This document shows, one piece after another, positions 52,760 to 60,909 of a stretch of 64,000 nt of DNA. Each line of letters opens with the position of its first letter. The first letter of the stretch is position 1. The translations under genes and the position numbers were made by a program. Origin of the DNA: Pontivivens nitratireducens (GTDB lineage: Bacteria > Pseudomonadota > Alphaproteobacteria > Rhodobacterales > Rhodobacteraceae); contig NZ_JACJUQ010000003.1 in assembly GCF_014235845.1 (NCBI RefSeq), forward strand, positions 62,001-126,000, read 5' to 3'. Below the pieces are notes generated by a model. That model worked only from the letters and a program-made list of their open reading frames with translations. It did not search any database and was not told where the DNA came from.

Positions 52760-53965
52760 ATGACGTATTTGACGACGACTTCGGGCCAGACGGGCCTGCC
52801 ACGCTGGTTCGGACAAGGCTTCGCGATCCTGTCGAACATCCGTGCCGGAACCATCGACACGCATCTTCCCGACGGCCGAATCTTTCGTGCCGAGGGGGCT
52901 GAGCAGGGTCCCTATGGTCGGATCGAGGTCAAGGACGGCGCGATGTTCGCCCGTGTCGTGCGCGACGGGGAGCTGGGATTTTCTGAGGCCTTCATGGACG
53001 GGCAATGGGATACTCCCGATCTGCAAGCGCTGCTGGACGTGCTGTTGCTCAACAACGAGCAGATCGGCCGGAATGCGCCGGGGATCGCACTGGTTCGGAT
53101 GTGGGAGCGGGCGCGCCACTGGATGCGCCGCAATTCCCGCGATCAGGCGCGCAAAAACATCAGTTACCACTACGATCTGGGCAACGAATTCTACGGCCTG
53201 TGGCTGGACGACACGATGAGCTATTCCTCCGCTTTGTTCACCCATCCACAGCAGGCGCTGGAGGCGGCGCAAACCGCGAAATACGCCTCAATATGCGATG
53301 AGCTGGGGGTCAAGCCGGGCGATCACGTTCTGGAAATCGGCTGCGGCTGGGGCGGTTTCGCGGAATACGCGGCGAAGGAACGCGGCGCGAAGGTCACCGG
53401 CCTGACCATCAGCCAGCAGCAGCACGATTACGCCGTCGAGCGTATTGCCCGTGCCGGATTGCAGGATCAGGTTGAGATCGCGATGCGCGATTATCGCGAT
53501 GAAACGGGAACCTATGACGGCATCGCCTCGATCGAGATGTTCGAGGCGGTCGGAGAGCAGTACTGGCCGACCTATTTCGACGCCGTGCGCGCCCGGTTGA
53601 AACCCGGCGGTCGTGGAACGTTTCAGATCATCACCATTGCCGACAAGCTGTTCCCGGAATATCGCAAGAGCGTCGATTTCGTGCAGAAATATGTCTTTCC
53701 CGGCGGAATGCTGCCTTCGGTGTCGGCCCTGCGTGAGCAGTTCGCGCGGGCGGAGTTGAGCGAGGTCGGCAATATCCAGTTCGGGCAGAGCTATTCCGAA
53801 ACCCTGCGCCGCTGGCATGAGACGTTCAATGCCCGTTGGGATGAGATCGCGGCGCTGGGCTTTGACGATCGGTTCCGCCGTATGTGGAATTTCTATCTGA
53901 CCAGCTGCGCCGCGACCTTCCGCTACGAGACGACAAATGTCGTCCAGATGACCGTCAGGCGGTGA
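52760..53965 (+). CDS. Cyclopropane-fatty-acyl-phospholipid synthase family methyltransferase (copy 2)
   Basis: A 401-residue SAM methyltransferase: NISYHYDLGNEFYGLWLDDTMSYSSALF, SAM loop VLEIGCGWGGFAEYAA, GLTISQQQHDYAVERI, IASIEMFEAVGEQYW, the KYVFPGGMLPSV segment and the final RMWNFYLTSCAATFRY. In R. sphaeroides a related methylase of the singlet-oxygen regulon (UfaM type) makes a methylated trans-unsaturated acyl chain, precursor of furan fatty acids; the Cfa and UfaM options cannot be separated by eye. It is placed in the RpoE-type operon. Confidence 0.9.
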   Translation: MTYLTTTSGQTGLPRWFGQGFAILSNIRAGTIDTHLPDGRIFRAEGAEQGPYGRIEVKDGAMFARVVRDGELGFSEAFMDGQWDTPDLQALLDVLLLNNEQIGRNAPGIALVRMWERARHWMRRNSRDQARKNISYHYDLGNEFYGLWLDDTMSYSSALFTHPQQALEAAQTAKYASICDELGVKPGDHVLEIGCGWGGFAEYAAKERGAKVTGLTISQQQHDYAVERIARAGLQDQVEIAMRDYRDETGTYDGIASIEMFEAVGEQYWPTYFDAVRARLKPGGRGTFQIITIADKLFPEYRKSVDFVQKYVFPGGMLPSVSALREQFARAELSEVGNIQFGQSYSETLRRWHETFNARWDEIAALGFDDRFRRMWNFYLTSCAATFRYETTNVVQMTVRR

Positions 53966-55254
53966 GGGACAAGAGCGGGCTGAGGCGCCGCGCGCTGGCT
54001 GCCTATGCCGCCCCTGCTCTGCCAATGGCGGCGCTGTACCTGCCTGTCTATGTCTTCCTCGCTCAGTACTGGTCGGGCACGATGGGGGTGTCCGTCGGGG
54101 TTATCGGTGCCGTGTTCATAGCGGTGCGATTGCTCGATGCGATCACCGATCCGGTCATGGGCTGGCTGTCGGATCGGGTGACCATAGGGGGATTGCGGCG
54201 CAAGCCGTGGTTGCTGTTGGCCCTGCCCGGCATCGGGGTGGCGGTCTGGGCCTTGCTGGTGCCGCCGAACGGGGCCGGGATCGTCTGGTTCGCAGGCTTC
54301 CTGGTATTGCTGACCATCTCGTGGACCATGTACCTGACGCCGTATTTCGCATGGGGCGCGGAGTTGACCGGCGATTATGCCGAACGCGCCCGCGTGACCG
54401 TCTGGAGGGAGACCGCGGGCCTGCTGGGAACGGTCTGCGCCATGCTTCTTTACGGAACGGCGGAGGCGGGCACCGGGTTGCAGCGGATCGCATTGCTGGT
54501 GATGATTGGCTTGCCGGTGCTGACCCTGATTGCGCTGCGCGCGCCAGAGGGGGCTGTCAGACCTGCACCGGGAAGGGAGGCGTTGTGGCGGGTGCTGCGC
54601 ACCGACCCGGTGTTCGGGCGGTTGTTGCTGGCCTATCTGCTGAACGGGGCGGCGAATGCGCTGCCCGCGACGCTGTTCCTGTTCTTCGTTGAATTTCGTT
54701 TGGGCGACGCGGCGGCGGGGGGACCGCTGCTGATCGCGTATTTCGGGGCTGCGATGCTGGGCGCGCCGTTGTGGATCTGGGCGGGCAAGCGGTTCGACAA
54801 GCATCGGGTCTGGTGTCTGGCCATGCTCTATGCCTGTGCGATCTTCGCGGCGGCCTTCACGCTGGGACCGGGCGATGTGACGGGATTTGCCGTGATTTGC
54901 GTGTTGAGCGGATTGGCGCTGGGCGCGGACCTGTCCCTGCCACCCGCGATGCAGGCCGATGTGGTGGACGTGGACACGCTGCGCAGTGGCGTGGCGCGGA
55001 CCGGTGCGTTCTTTGCGCTGTGGTCGGTGGCGACCAAGGCCTCCGTCGCGGTGGCGGGGGGCGTGGCGCTGATCGTTCTGGAATGGCAGGGCTTTTCGGC
55101 CCAGGGCAGTAATGCGCAGGGTGCGCTGATCTGGCTGGCCGGTCTGTACGCGCTGGCGCCGGTCGCGCTGAAACTGGCGGCGGTGGCGCTGATGTGGCGG
55201 TATCCGCTGGGGCGTGAGGTTGCGACGGCCAACCGGGCGCGGATCGAGGGTTAG
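53962..55254 (+). CDS. MFS transporter of the GPH (glycoside-pentoside-hexuronide) type
   Basis: A 430-residue 12-helix protein: ALPMAALYLPVYVFLAQYW, LLDAITDPVMGWLSDR with the GPH-like DP-x2-G motif, and PYFAWGAELTGDYAERARVTVWRE, the conserved loop of MelB relatives. The second half has ALWIWAGKRFDKHRVW. A similar GPH gene belongs to the R. sphaeroides RpoE operon. It may transport or flip a lipid-derived compound rather than a sugar. The GTG start overlaps the methyltransferase stop (GTGA). Confidence 0.85.
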   Translation: MRDKSGLRRRALAAYAAPALPMAALYLPVYVFLAQYWSGTMGVSVGVIGAVFIAVRLLDAITDPVMGWLSDRVTIGGLRRKPWLLLALPGIGVAVWALLVPPNGAGIVWFAGFLVLLTISWTMYLTPYFAWGAELTGDYAERARVTVWRETAGLLGTVCAMLLYGTAEAGTGLQRIALLVMIGLPVLTLIALRAPEGAVRPAPGREALWRVLRTDPVFGRLLLAYLLNGAANALPATLFLFFVEFRLGDAAAGGPLLIAYFGAAMLGAPLWIWAGKRFDKHRVWCLAMLYACAIFAAAFTLGPGDVTGFAVICVLSGLALGADLSLPPAMQADVVDVDTLRSGVARTGAFFALWSVATKASVAVAGGVALIVLEWQGFSAQGSNAQGALIWLAGLYALAPVALKLAAVALMWRYPLGREVATANRARIEG

Positions 55255-56051
55255 CTCTTGCGCCGATCCTGGCCGTTCCAGCCCGTCGCCTTTCGCACGG
55301 CGGCGATATAGGCGCGGTTGGGCAACAGGCGGAATGTCTTGAGCAATATCTCGAACCGGGTGGGGAATGCGATTTCGAATCCCGGCTTGCCCAGGCCCGC
55401 GACGATCCGCGCCGCCGCGTCCTGCGGTTGCATCAGGAACGGCATGTCGAATTCATTGACGGCGGTCGCCTCTGTATCGACGAAGCCGGGGTTGATGACG
55501 GAAATCCGCACGCCGAGATCTTCGAGGTCCATGGCCAGCGCCTCGCAATAGGCGATCAGCGCGGCCTTGGTGCCGGAATAGACCGCTGCGTCCGGCAACC
55601 CGCGATAGCCTGCGACGGAGGCGGTTACGGCCAGATGCCCGGTCCCCTGAGCGATCATCGTCTTCAATACCGGATCGGTACAGTTGGAGACGCCCTCCAG
55701 ATTGACGCGCCACATTTTCGCAGCGGTGGCTGCATCGAAATCATTGGCACGCATCGGCGTGTAGACCCCAGCGTTGAGCAAGGCGAGCGCGAGGGGGCGC
55801 TCCGCCGTGATCCGCGCCACGATCTGCGCCATCTGCTCGGCATCGGTGACGTCGCCGGGGGTGGGGATGATACGGCCTGCCGGACCCTCCGCCGCCAGAG
55901 TGTTCAGGTCGTCCTCGCCCCGCGCGGTAGCGTGGATCGTCCAGCCGGCCTGCGCCAGTTTCAACACCGTCGCGCGCCCGATGCCGCCCGACGCACCTGT
56001 CACCCATGCGACACCGTCTTCGGGGGTCATGACCTTGGAAAACACACTCAT
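55251..56051 (-). CDS. Short-chain dehydrogenase/reductase of the ChrR operon
   Basis: A 266-residue SDR: VAWVTGASGGIGRATVLKLAQ (NAD(P) loop), LLNAGVYTPMRANDF, NLEGVSNCTDPVL, catalytic Ser in AVTASVAGYRG and YSGTKAALIAYCEALAMDL, and NPGFVDTEATAVN. The C-terminal basic helix (RFEILLKTFRLLPNRAY) suggests membrane association, fitting a lipid substrate. Its start overlaps the DUF6134 stop (ATGA), so it is the last gene of the minus-strand stress operon; it converges on the GPH gene by 4 bp. Confidence 0.87.
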   Translation of the reverse strand: MSVFSKVMTPEDGVAWVTGASGGIGRATVLKLAQAGWTIHATARGEDDLNTLAAEGPAGRIIPTPGDVTDAEQMAQIVARITAERPLALALLNAGVYTPMRANDFDAATAAKMWRVNLEGVSNCTDPVLKTMIAQGTGHLAVTASVAGYRGLPDAAVYSGTKAALIAYCEALAMDLEDLGVRISVINPGFVDTEATAVNEFDMPFLMQPQDAAARIVAGLGKPGFEIAFPTRFEILLKTFRLLPNRAYIAAVRKATGWNGQDRRKS

Positions 56052-56722
56052 GATTCACTCCAGATTTCGGCAAAGGCAGGGCTGAGACTGTCGGCAATAT
56101 AGGTGACCTGCGATCCGCGGGCGTCAAACGTGCTGCCGGCCCATTCCCCTGATGCGGTGTAGTGGACCGTGGCGGGAAGCTCCGCCCCCAGCGCATAGGC
56201 CGTCGTCGCCACGGTGCCGCCCGATACCGGGTAACTGGCCGTGCCCGTCCGGGTGGCGCGAATGTCGAGCGGTGTGCCGCCCTGCGTGCTGATCCAGACG
56301 GGGCGATCCAGAATGGCCGGGTTCCAATAGCTCGTCGTGCCCACATCCGCATCCGCAGTGCCCGAAAATGCGGAGCCGTTTATGCGGATCACAGACCCGG
56401 ACCAATCGGCGTTCACGAAGGTCGCATCCCCATTATTGTCACTGCGCGACCGAATGCTTCGTAACATGCCGTTTTGCCAGATTTCGCGGCTCGTCATCTC
56501 ATAGCGATAGGCGACAAGGCCCAGAACTCGCACCGCGATTGCGATGCTGACATCCACCGTCAGCGTATCGCCGGAGCGGCCGATACTGATGTCGTGGGTT
56601 CCAATCTCGCTGCCCGCACGATCCAGACGATAGCGGCGCGACGCCGTCTGTGCCCGGGCCACGGATGGCATGGCCAGGGCGGCAACACCGGTGGAGATGA
56701 GCGTGCGGCGCGACAGGATCAT
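56048..56722 (-). CDS. DUF6134 family exported protein
   Basis: A 224-residue precursor with a twin-arginine-like signal (SRRTLISTGVAALAMPSVARA) and a mature beta-rich domain (RRYRLDRAGSEIGTHDISIG, VAYRYEMTSREIWQNGMLRSIRSRSDNNGDATFV). The Arg/Asn-rich SRSDNNG turn and the repeated strands match DUF6134, a family with lipocalin-like appearance. It is likely periplasmic and might bind an oxidised lipid. ATGA overlap links it with the ChrR-like gene upstream. Confidence 0.8.
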   Translation of the reverse strand: MILSRRTLISTGVAALAMPSVARAQTASRRYRLDRAGSEIGTHDISIGRSGDTLTVDVSIAIAVRVLGLVAYRYEMTSREIWQNGMLRSIRSRSDNNGDATFVNADWSGSVIRINGSAFSGTADADVGTTSYWNPAILDRPVWISTQGGTPLDIRATRTGTASYPVSGGTVATTAYALGAELPATVHYTASGEWAGSTFDARGSQVTYIADSLSPAFAEIWSES

Positions 56723-57360
56723 GTGAACAGGTTCAGCGCACGGGAGAACGGGCCGGTGAAGCGCATCTTTCCCGACATCACGATCAGGCAGTAACATATT
56801 TCGTCTCCCGTAATTCGGGGGCGGTGGTCATGATCGCCGTCCGCCTCCGCGATGTCGCCGCGCCGCAGGACGGTGTCGCCGTCGGTCATTTCACCTGACA
56901 GGATCAGGGTCGCTTCCTCACCATGATGGGTGTGTTGCAGCATCCCCGCGCCCGGCCGCGCGCGCAGCAGGGAAACGTCCTCCCCCTCGGAATAGCCTTC
57001 GAGAACGTATTCGTGCAGGCCGGGCAGACGGAATTGCCAGTGCAGATCGTCCACCGGTCGCCCCAGAACGGCGGCCAGGGGGGCAGGCAGGATGCCCAGC
57101 GGTTCGGGGGCGGGATCCTCGGGCGGGTCGACTTCCAGCGTGTCGAGGCGGGTCAGCGTGCGGTTCAGCGCGTCCTTGGCGAGGGGCACGGCGGGCGCGT
57201 CGTGCAGCAAGGCACCCCCGACATCCTGCATCAGGTGGAGCCGCTCCACGCAATGCGGCGCGATGGCCAGATGGCTTCGCATCAGCAAATCCACGCCCGG
57301 CGTCGCGGTGCCGGACGCGAAGGCGGCGAGCATGGCGTCAGAGGGCAGGTGGCTGGTCAT
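56719..57360 (-). CDS. chrR: ChrR-like zinc-binding cupin anti-sigma protein (altered anti-sigma ligand set)
   Basis: A 213-residue two-domain ChrR homologue. The C-terminal cupin keeps the metal set HTHHGEE (His143, His145, Glu149) and a later His in DGDHDHR. The N-terminal zinc anti-sigma domain normally has His ... His-x3-Cys-x2-Cys; here it is His4, His30, Ala34 and Cys37, with an extra His36. One cysteine ligand is therefore missing. No ECF sigma gene lies upstream. The gene leads a minus-strand operon and carries its own RpoE-type promoter. It may be a second, degenerate ChrR, or bind the metal with His36. Confidence 0.85.
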   Translation of the reverse strand: MTSHLPSDAMLAAFASGTATPGVDLLMRSHLAIAPHCVERLHLMQDVGGALLHDAPAVPLAKDALNRTLTRLDTLEVDPPEDPAPEPLGILPAPLAAVLGRPVDDLHWQFRLPGLHEYVLEGYSEGEDVSLLRARPGAGMLQHTHHGEEATLILSGEMTDGDTVLRRGDIAEADGDHDHRPRITGDEICYCLIVMSGKMRFTGPFSRALNLFT

Positions 57361-57393
57361 TATGCGCACATTCCGGTCGTTTCCTTTACCCCC

Positions 57394-57422
57394 TTTTACG
57401 TCGTCCCGAGGCGGGTGGATCA
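57394..57422 (-). promoter_or_regulatory. RpoE(ChrR-type)-like promoter of the chrR operon
   Basis: Minus-strand TGATCC-N18-TAAAA, the same spacing and -35 as the photolyase operon promoter. It lies 34 bp before the chrR start. Both sites occur in opposite orientation at the two ends of the island. Confidence 0.7.
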
Positions 57423-57494
57423 ACCACAATAACGTTTCGACAAAGTTTTTTATCTGGGCTATCGCAGGGCCGAACCGAACGAGGAGCGCCCGCC

Positions 57495-58628
57495 ATGACC
57501 CGCCACCTGTTTTTCTACGGCACGCTGCGCGATGTCGAAACGCTCGACACTGTGATGGGACCATACGCGGAGGTCATCGAGGCGAGTGAGGCGACGCTGC
57601 CCGATCACGCGGTGGTGGAGGTTATGGGCGAGGATTATCCGGTCATCGTGGCGTGCCAGGGGGCGATGGCGCGGGGTGTGCTGGCCTCGAACCTGCCGCA
57701 GGGCGCGGTCGAGCGATTGCGCTATTTCGAGGATGAGTTCGACTATGCGCTGGAAACCCGCACCGTGCACACGGCAGACGGACCAAGCGAGGCCGAGGTC
57801 TTCTTTGTACGGGGCGATCATCTGAAAATCGGCGGATCGTGGGATTTCGAAGGATGGGCGCGGACCCATCAGGCCGCCTTCGTCGAATGCGCGCGTGAGC
57901 TGATGGCGCTGTACGGGCAGGTGCCGGATAAGGACGTGGATCGTATCTGGCCCGGCATCCGCTTTCGCGCCTATGCCCGTGCACGCGCCCGCGCGGAACG
58001 CCCCGCTGTGATCCACCGCAGCGGATTGAGCCGCGAGGATGTGGAGGTCAAGCGGACCGAAAGACCCTATGTGGATTATTTCGCTGTCGAGGATCTGCGG
58101 CTGAGCCACCGGACCTTCGCCGGTCAAATGCAGGGGCCGATGGATCGGGCGGTTTTCGCCAGCGGCGATGCGGTCGCCGTGCTGCCATGGGACCCGCGCA
58201 CGGATCGGGTGCTGATGATCGAGCAGTTCCGCCCCGCGCCCCTGGCCCGAGGCGCGCAGGTGCCATGGTTGCTGGAGCCGATTGCCGGACGCATCGACAC
58301 CATCGAAACCGCCGAACAGACCGCCCGGCGCGAGGCGGAGGAGGAGGCCGGCCTGACCATCGGGCGCATGGACGCGCTGCCGCCCTTCTATTCCAGCCCC
58401 GGCTGCCTGACCGAGCAGATGAGCTGCTATATAGCCGAGGCCGACCTGTCGCAGGCGGGCGGCGTGCACGGGCTGGACACGGAGCATGAGGATATTCGCT
58501 CGGTTCTGCTGGATGTCGCGGATCTGCGCGATGCTCTGACCTCGGGCGAGGTTGAGAACGGGCCGCTGATCGTTCTGATCCAGCATCTGCTGATCCATCA
58601 TGATCGTCTGCGGTCCGCCTGGGGGTGA
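57495..58628 (+). CDS. trgB: Fusion of gamma-glutamylcyclotransferase-like and Nudix hydrolase domains (TrgB-like)
   Basis: A 377-residue protein. Residues 1-100 are an AIG2/GGCT-like domain (HLFFYGTLRDVETLDTVMG). The C-terminal half is an ADP-ribose pyrophosphatase-type Nudix domain with the box G-x5-E-x7-REAEEEAG (GRIDTIETAEQ ... TARREAEEEAG) and the preceding LEPIAG. This matches TrgB of Rhodobacter sphaeroides, whose gene also precedes cysK and contributes to tellurite resistance. GGAG precedes the start. The roles of the two domains are unproven. Confidence 0.85.
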   Translation: MTRHLFFYGTLRDVETLDTVMGPYAEVIEASEATLPDHAVVEVMGEDYPVIVACQGAMARGVLASNLPQGAVERLRYFEDEFDYALETRTVHTADGPSEAEVFFVRGDHLKIGGSWDFEGWARTHQAAFVECARELMALYGQVPDKDVDRIWPGIRFRAYARARARAERPAVIHRSGLSREDVEVKRTERPYVDYFAVEDLRLSHRTFAGQMQGPMDRAVFASGDAVAVLPWDPRTDRVLMIEQFRPAPLARGAQVPWLLEPIAGRIDTIETAEQTARREAEEEAGLTIGRMDALPPFYSSPGCLTEQMSCYIAEADLSQAGGVHGLDTEHEDIRSVLLDVADLRDALTSGEVENGPLIVLIQHLLIHHDRLRSAWG

Positions 58629-58734
58629 GGTCGGGCGTCCGGCGGGGATATTTGGCGAAAGTGAAAGGCCAGGTGCGCTTGATGGTCGGGCGAGGAGGCT
58701 CTAGGTTCTGAGGGCAAAGATCGGGGAGCCTGCC

Positions 58735-59775
58735 ATGCGCAACGTGTACGAAAACCTGCCGGAGAGCATCGGAAACACGCCGCTGATCCGGCTGCGTCAG
58801 GCCAGCGAGGCCACCGGATGCGAGATCTGGGGCAAGGCCGAGTTCCTCAACCCCGGCCAGTCGGTCAAGGACCGGCCCGCGCTCTACATGATCCGCGACG
58901 CGGTCGCGCGCGGCGATCTGCGACCCGGCGGCACCATTGTCGAGGGGACAGCGGGCAATACCGGCATCGGGTTGAGCCTGGTGGGCGCGGCGATGGGGTT
59001 CCGCTCGGTCATCGTGATTCCCGAGACGCAGAGTCAGGAGAAAAAGGACATGCTGCGGCTGGCCGGCGCGGAGCTGGTCGAGGTGCCTGCCGTGCCCTAC
59101 AAAAATCCCAACAACTACGTGCGCTATTCCCAGCGTCTGGCCGAGGCGCTGGCCAAGACTGAGCCGAACGGCGCAATCTGGGCCAACCAGTTCGACAACA
59201 CCGCCAACCGCCAGGCGCATCTGGAAACCACCGGTCCCGAGATCTGGGAGCAGACCGACGGCAAGGTGAACGGCTTCGTATGCTCCGTCGGGTCGGGCGG
59301 CACGCTGGTCGGTGTCGGCATGGCGTTGCAGCCCAAAGGCGTGAAGATCGCCATCGCGGATCCGGACGGCTCCGCCCTGTTTGAATATTACGCGCATGGT
59401 GAACTGGCTTCCTCCGGTTCGTCCATAACCGAGGGGATCGGCCAGGGGCGCATCACCGCCAACCTCGAAGGCTTCACCCCGGACATGGCTTTCAACATTC
59501 CCGACAGCGAGGCCGTGCCCATCGCGTTCGATCTGTTGGAGCATGAGGGCCTGTGCCTGGGCGGCTCATCCGGCGTGAACGTGGCGGGCGCGATCCGCAT
59601 GGCGCGTGAGATGGGGCCGGGTCATACCATCGTGACCATCCTGTGCGATTACGGCACACGCTACGGCTCCAAGCTCTACAACCCGGAATTCCTGCGCTCC
59701 AAGGATCTGCCGGTGCCGCATTGGCTGGTCGAAAGCCGTGATGACATTCCCGAGGTGTTCGAGGATGTGACGTGA
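58735..59775 (+). CDS. cysK: Cysteine synthase A
   Basis: A 346-residue PLP enzyme making cysteine from O-acetylserine and sulfide. The PLP lysine is Lys45 in NPGQSVKDRP; GTAGNTGIGLSLVGAAMG and CSVGSGGTLVG bind substrate and cofactor phosphate, and PDGSAL and EGIGQGRI follow. It starts 106 bp after trgB. The stop overlaps the alanyl-tRNA editing gene (GTGA). Together with trgB it forms the conserved Rhodobacter tellurite/cysteine locus. Confidence 0.94.
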   Translation: MRNVYENLPESIGNTPLIRLRQASEATGCEIWGKAEFLNPGQSVKDRPALYMIRDAVARGDLRPGGTIVEGTAGNTGIGLSLVGAAMGFRSVIVIPETQSQEKKDMLRLAGAELVEVPAVPYKNPNNYVRYSQRLAEALAKTEPNGAIWANQFDNTANRQAHLETTGPEIWEQTDGKVNGFVCSVGSGGTLVGVGMALQPKGVKIAIADPDGSALFEYYAHGELASSGSSITEGIGQGRITANLEGFTPDMAFNIPDSEAVPIAFDLLEHEGLCLGGSSGVNVAGAIRMAREMGPGHTIVTILCDYGTRYGSKLYNPEFLRSKDLPVPHWLVESRDDIPEVFEDVT

Positions 59776-60488
59776 CCGAGCCTCTCTTCCGCGCCGACGC
59801 CTATTTGCGCGAAGCCGAGGGCCGGGTCGTGTCGGCAAGCGATGACGGGATCGTACTGGACCGCTCGATCTTCTATCCGACCGGGGGCGGGCAACCCGGC
59901 GACGGGGGCGTTCTGGAGTGGGATGGCGGCAGCACGCCCATCACGACCGCCAGCAAGGCCGAGGGCGATGCTATCCTCCTGATCCCGGACACGGGGGCCA
60001 CATTGCCGCCGGTCGGCGCGACGGTGTTGCAATCGCTGGACTGGCAGCGGCGCTATGCCCACATGCGGGTCCACACGGCACTGCATCTGCTGTCCGTCGT
60101 GATTCCCTTGCCGGTGAGCGGCGGCAGTATCGGAACGGAGAAAGGGCGGCTCGACTTCGACATGCCCGACGCGCCCGAGGACAAGCAGGCCTTGCAGGAC
60201 AGCCTGAACGCGCTGATCGCCGCGGATCACGAAGTGACCGAGGACTGGATTAGCGAGGCGGAACTGGATGCCAACCCCGATCTGGTCAAGACGATGTCCG
60301 TTCAACCGCCGCGCGGTTCGGGACGGGTGCGCCTGATACGGATCGACGGAACGGCGGAGCAGGTGGACCTACAGCCCTGTGGCGGCACACATGTGCGGCG
60401 CACGGCGGAGATCGGACCCGTGCGTTTGGGCAAGGTGGAAAAAAAGGGCCGCCGCAACAGGCGCGTGACTGTGCATCTTGAAGGGTGA
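59772..60488 (+). CDS. Alanyl-tRNA editing protein (AlaX type)
   Basis: A 238-residue free-standing AlaX editing domain with the zinc motif RVHTALHLLS (His-x3-His) and the partner CGGTHVRR near the C-terminus. GGGQPGDGG near residue 40 is the substrate loop of AlaRS-type editing domains. It hydrolyses Ser or Gly mischarged on tRNA-Ala. The start is GTG in a GTGA overlap with cysK. It also lies directly upstream of a tRNA-Ser gene, a coincidence worth noting. Confidence 0.92.
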   Translation: MTEPLFRADAYLREAEGRVVSASDDGIVLDRSIFYPTGGGQPGDGGVLEWDGGSTPITTASKAEGDAILLIPDTGATLPPVGATVLQSLDWQRRYAHMRVHTALHLLSVVIPLPVSGGSIGTEKGRLDFDMPDAPEDKQALQDSLNALIAADHEVTEDWISEAELDANPDLVKTMSVQPPRGSGRVRLIRIDGTAEQVDLQPCGGTHVRRTAEIGPVRLGKVEKKGRRNRRVTVHLEG

Positions 60489-60507
60489 CAAAGGCCGCGC
60501 AAGGCCC

Positions 60508-60535
60508 TTGCGCTTCGCCGTCGCATCGGTATAAC
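60508..60535 (+). promoter_or_regulatory. Promoter of tRNA-Ser(GGA)
   Basis: TTGCGC, 16 bases, TATAAC, then the discriminator CCGCCC, 10 bp before the tRNA. The -35 is part of a GCGCAAGG-C-CCTTGCGC palindrome (60497-60513). Spacing and discriminator match the rpsD promoter. Confidence 0.7.
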
Positions 60536-60545
60536 CCGCCCCAAC

Positions 60546-60635
60546 GGACAGGTGGCCGAGTGGTCGAAGGCGCACGCCTGGAAAGCGTGTAGGCGGGAGA
60601 CCGTCTCCAGGGTTCGAATCCCTGTCTGTCCGCCA
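60546..60635 (+). tRNA. tRNA-Ser(GGA)
   Basis: A 90-nt class II tRNA. The acceptor GGACAGG pairs with the 3' TCTGTCC, the discriminator is G and CCA is encoded. The anticodon stem CACGC/GCGTG encloses the loop CTGGAAA, anticodon GGA, reading TCC/TCT. A long variable arm and GGTTCGAATCC T-loop complete it. Confidence 0.97.
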
Positions 60636-60909
60636 TGATTTCTCGCTCTCATTTGCCCGATCCAAGCTGTCTGTGGAGCTGGGAATCTGTCGTGTAGCAA
60701 TTTCGGGAGCAAAGTCAGGGGTATATGCCTTTCGGTGATGATACCAGCCTCCGCGCTTTAGCTGTTCTATCCGTCAGTTGGTTTTTCCTGAAAGGCGGCA
60801 CTGGAAATTCCGGTGCCGCCAGTTGAATGCCCACACACAGGTAGAGGACCAATCCTGTAAGGAGTCTGTATCCCTTTGGTAGTCTCAGCGTCCCATTTGT
60901 GCCTTGTCC
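60636..60909. other. Non-coding stretch after tRNA-Ser
   Basis: The 274 bp downstream of the tRNA hold no gene I can support. The composition is more mixed than elsewhere. The only structure is a strong hairpin at 60794-60820. No copy of the tRNA 3' end (attachment site) was seen here or later in the window. Confidence 0.5.
60794..60820 (-). terminator. Strong hairpin, possible terminator of the fragment zone
   Basis: GGCGGCAC-T-GGAA, centre A, TTCC-G-GTGCCGCC: 13-nt arms with only a T-G wobble. On the minus strand it is followed by TTTC, so it may end transcription coming from the minus-strand fragment upstream. Confidence 0.5.
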
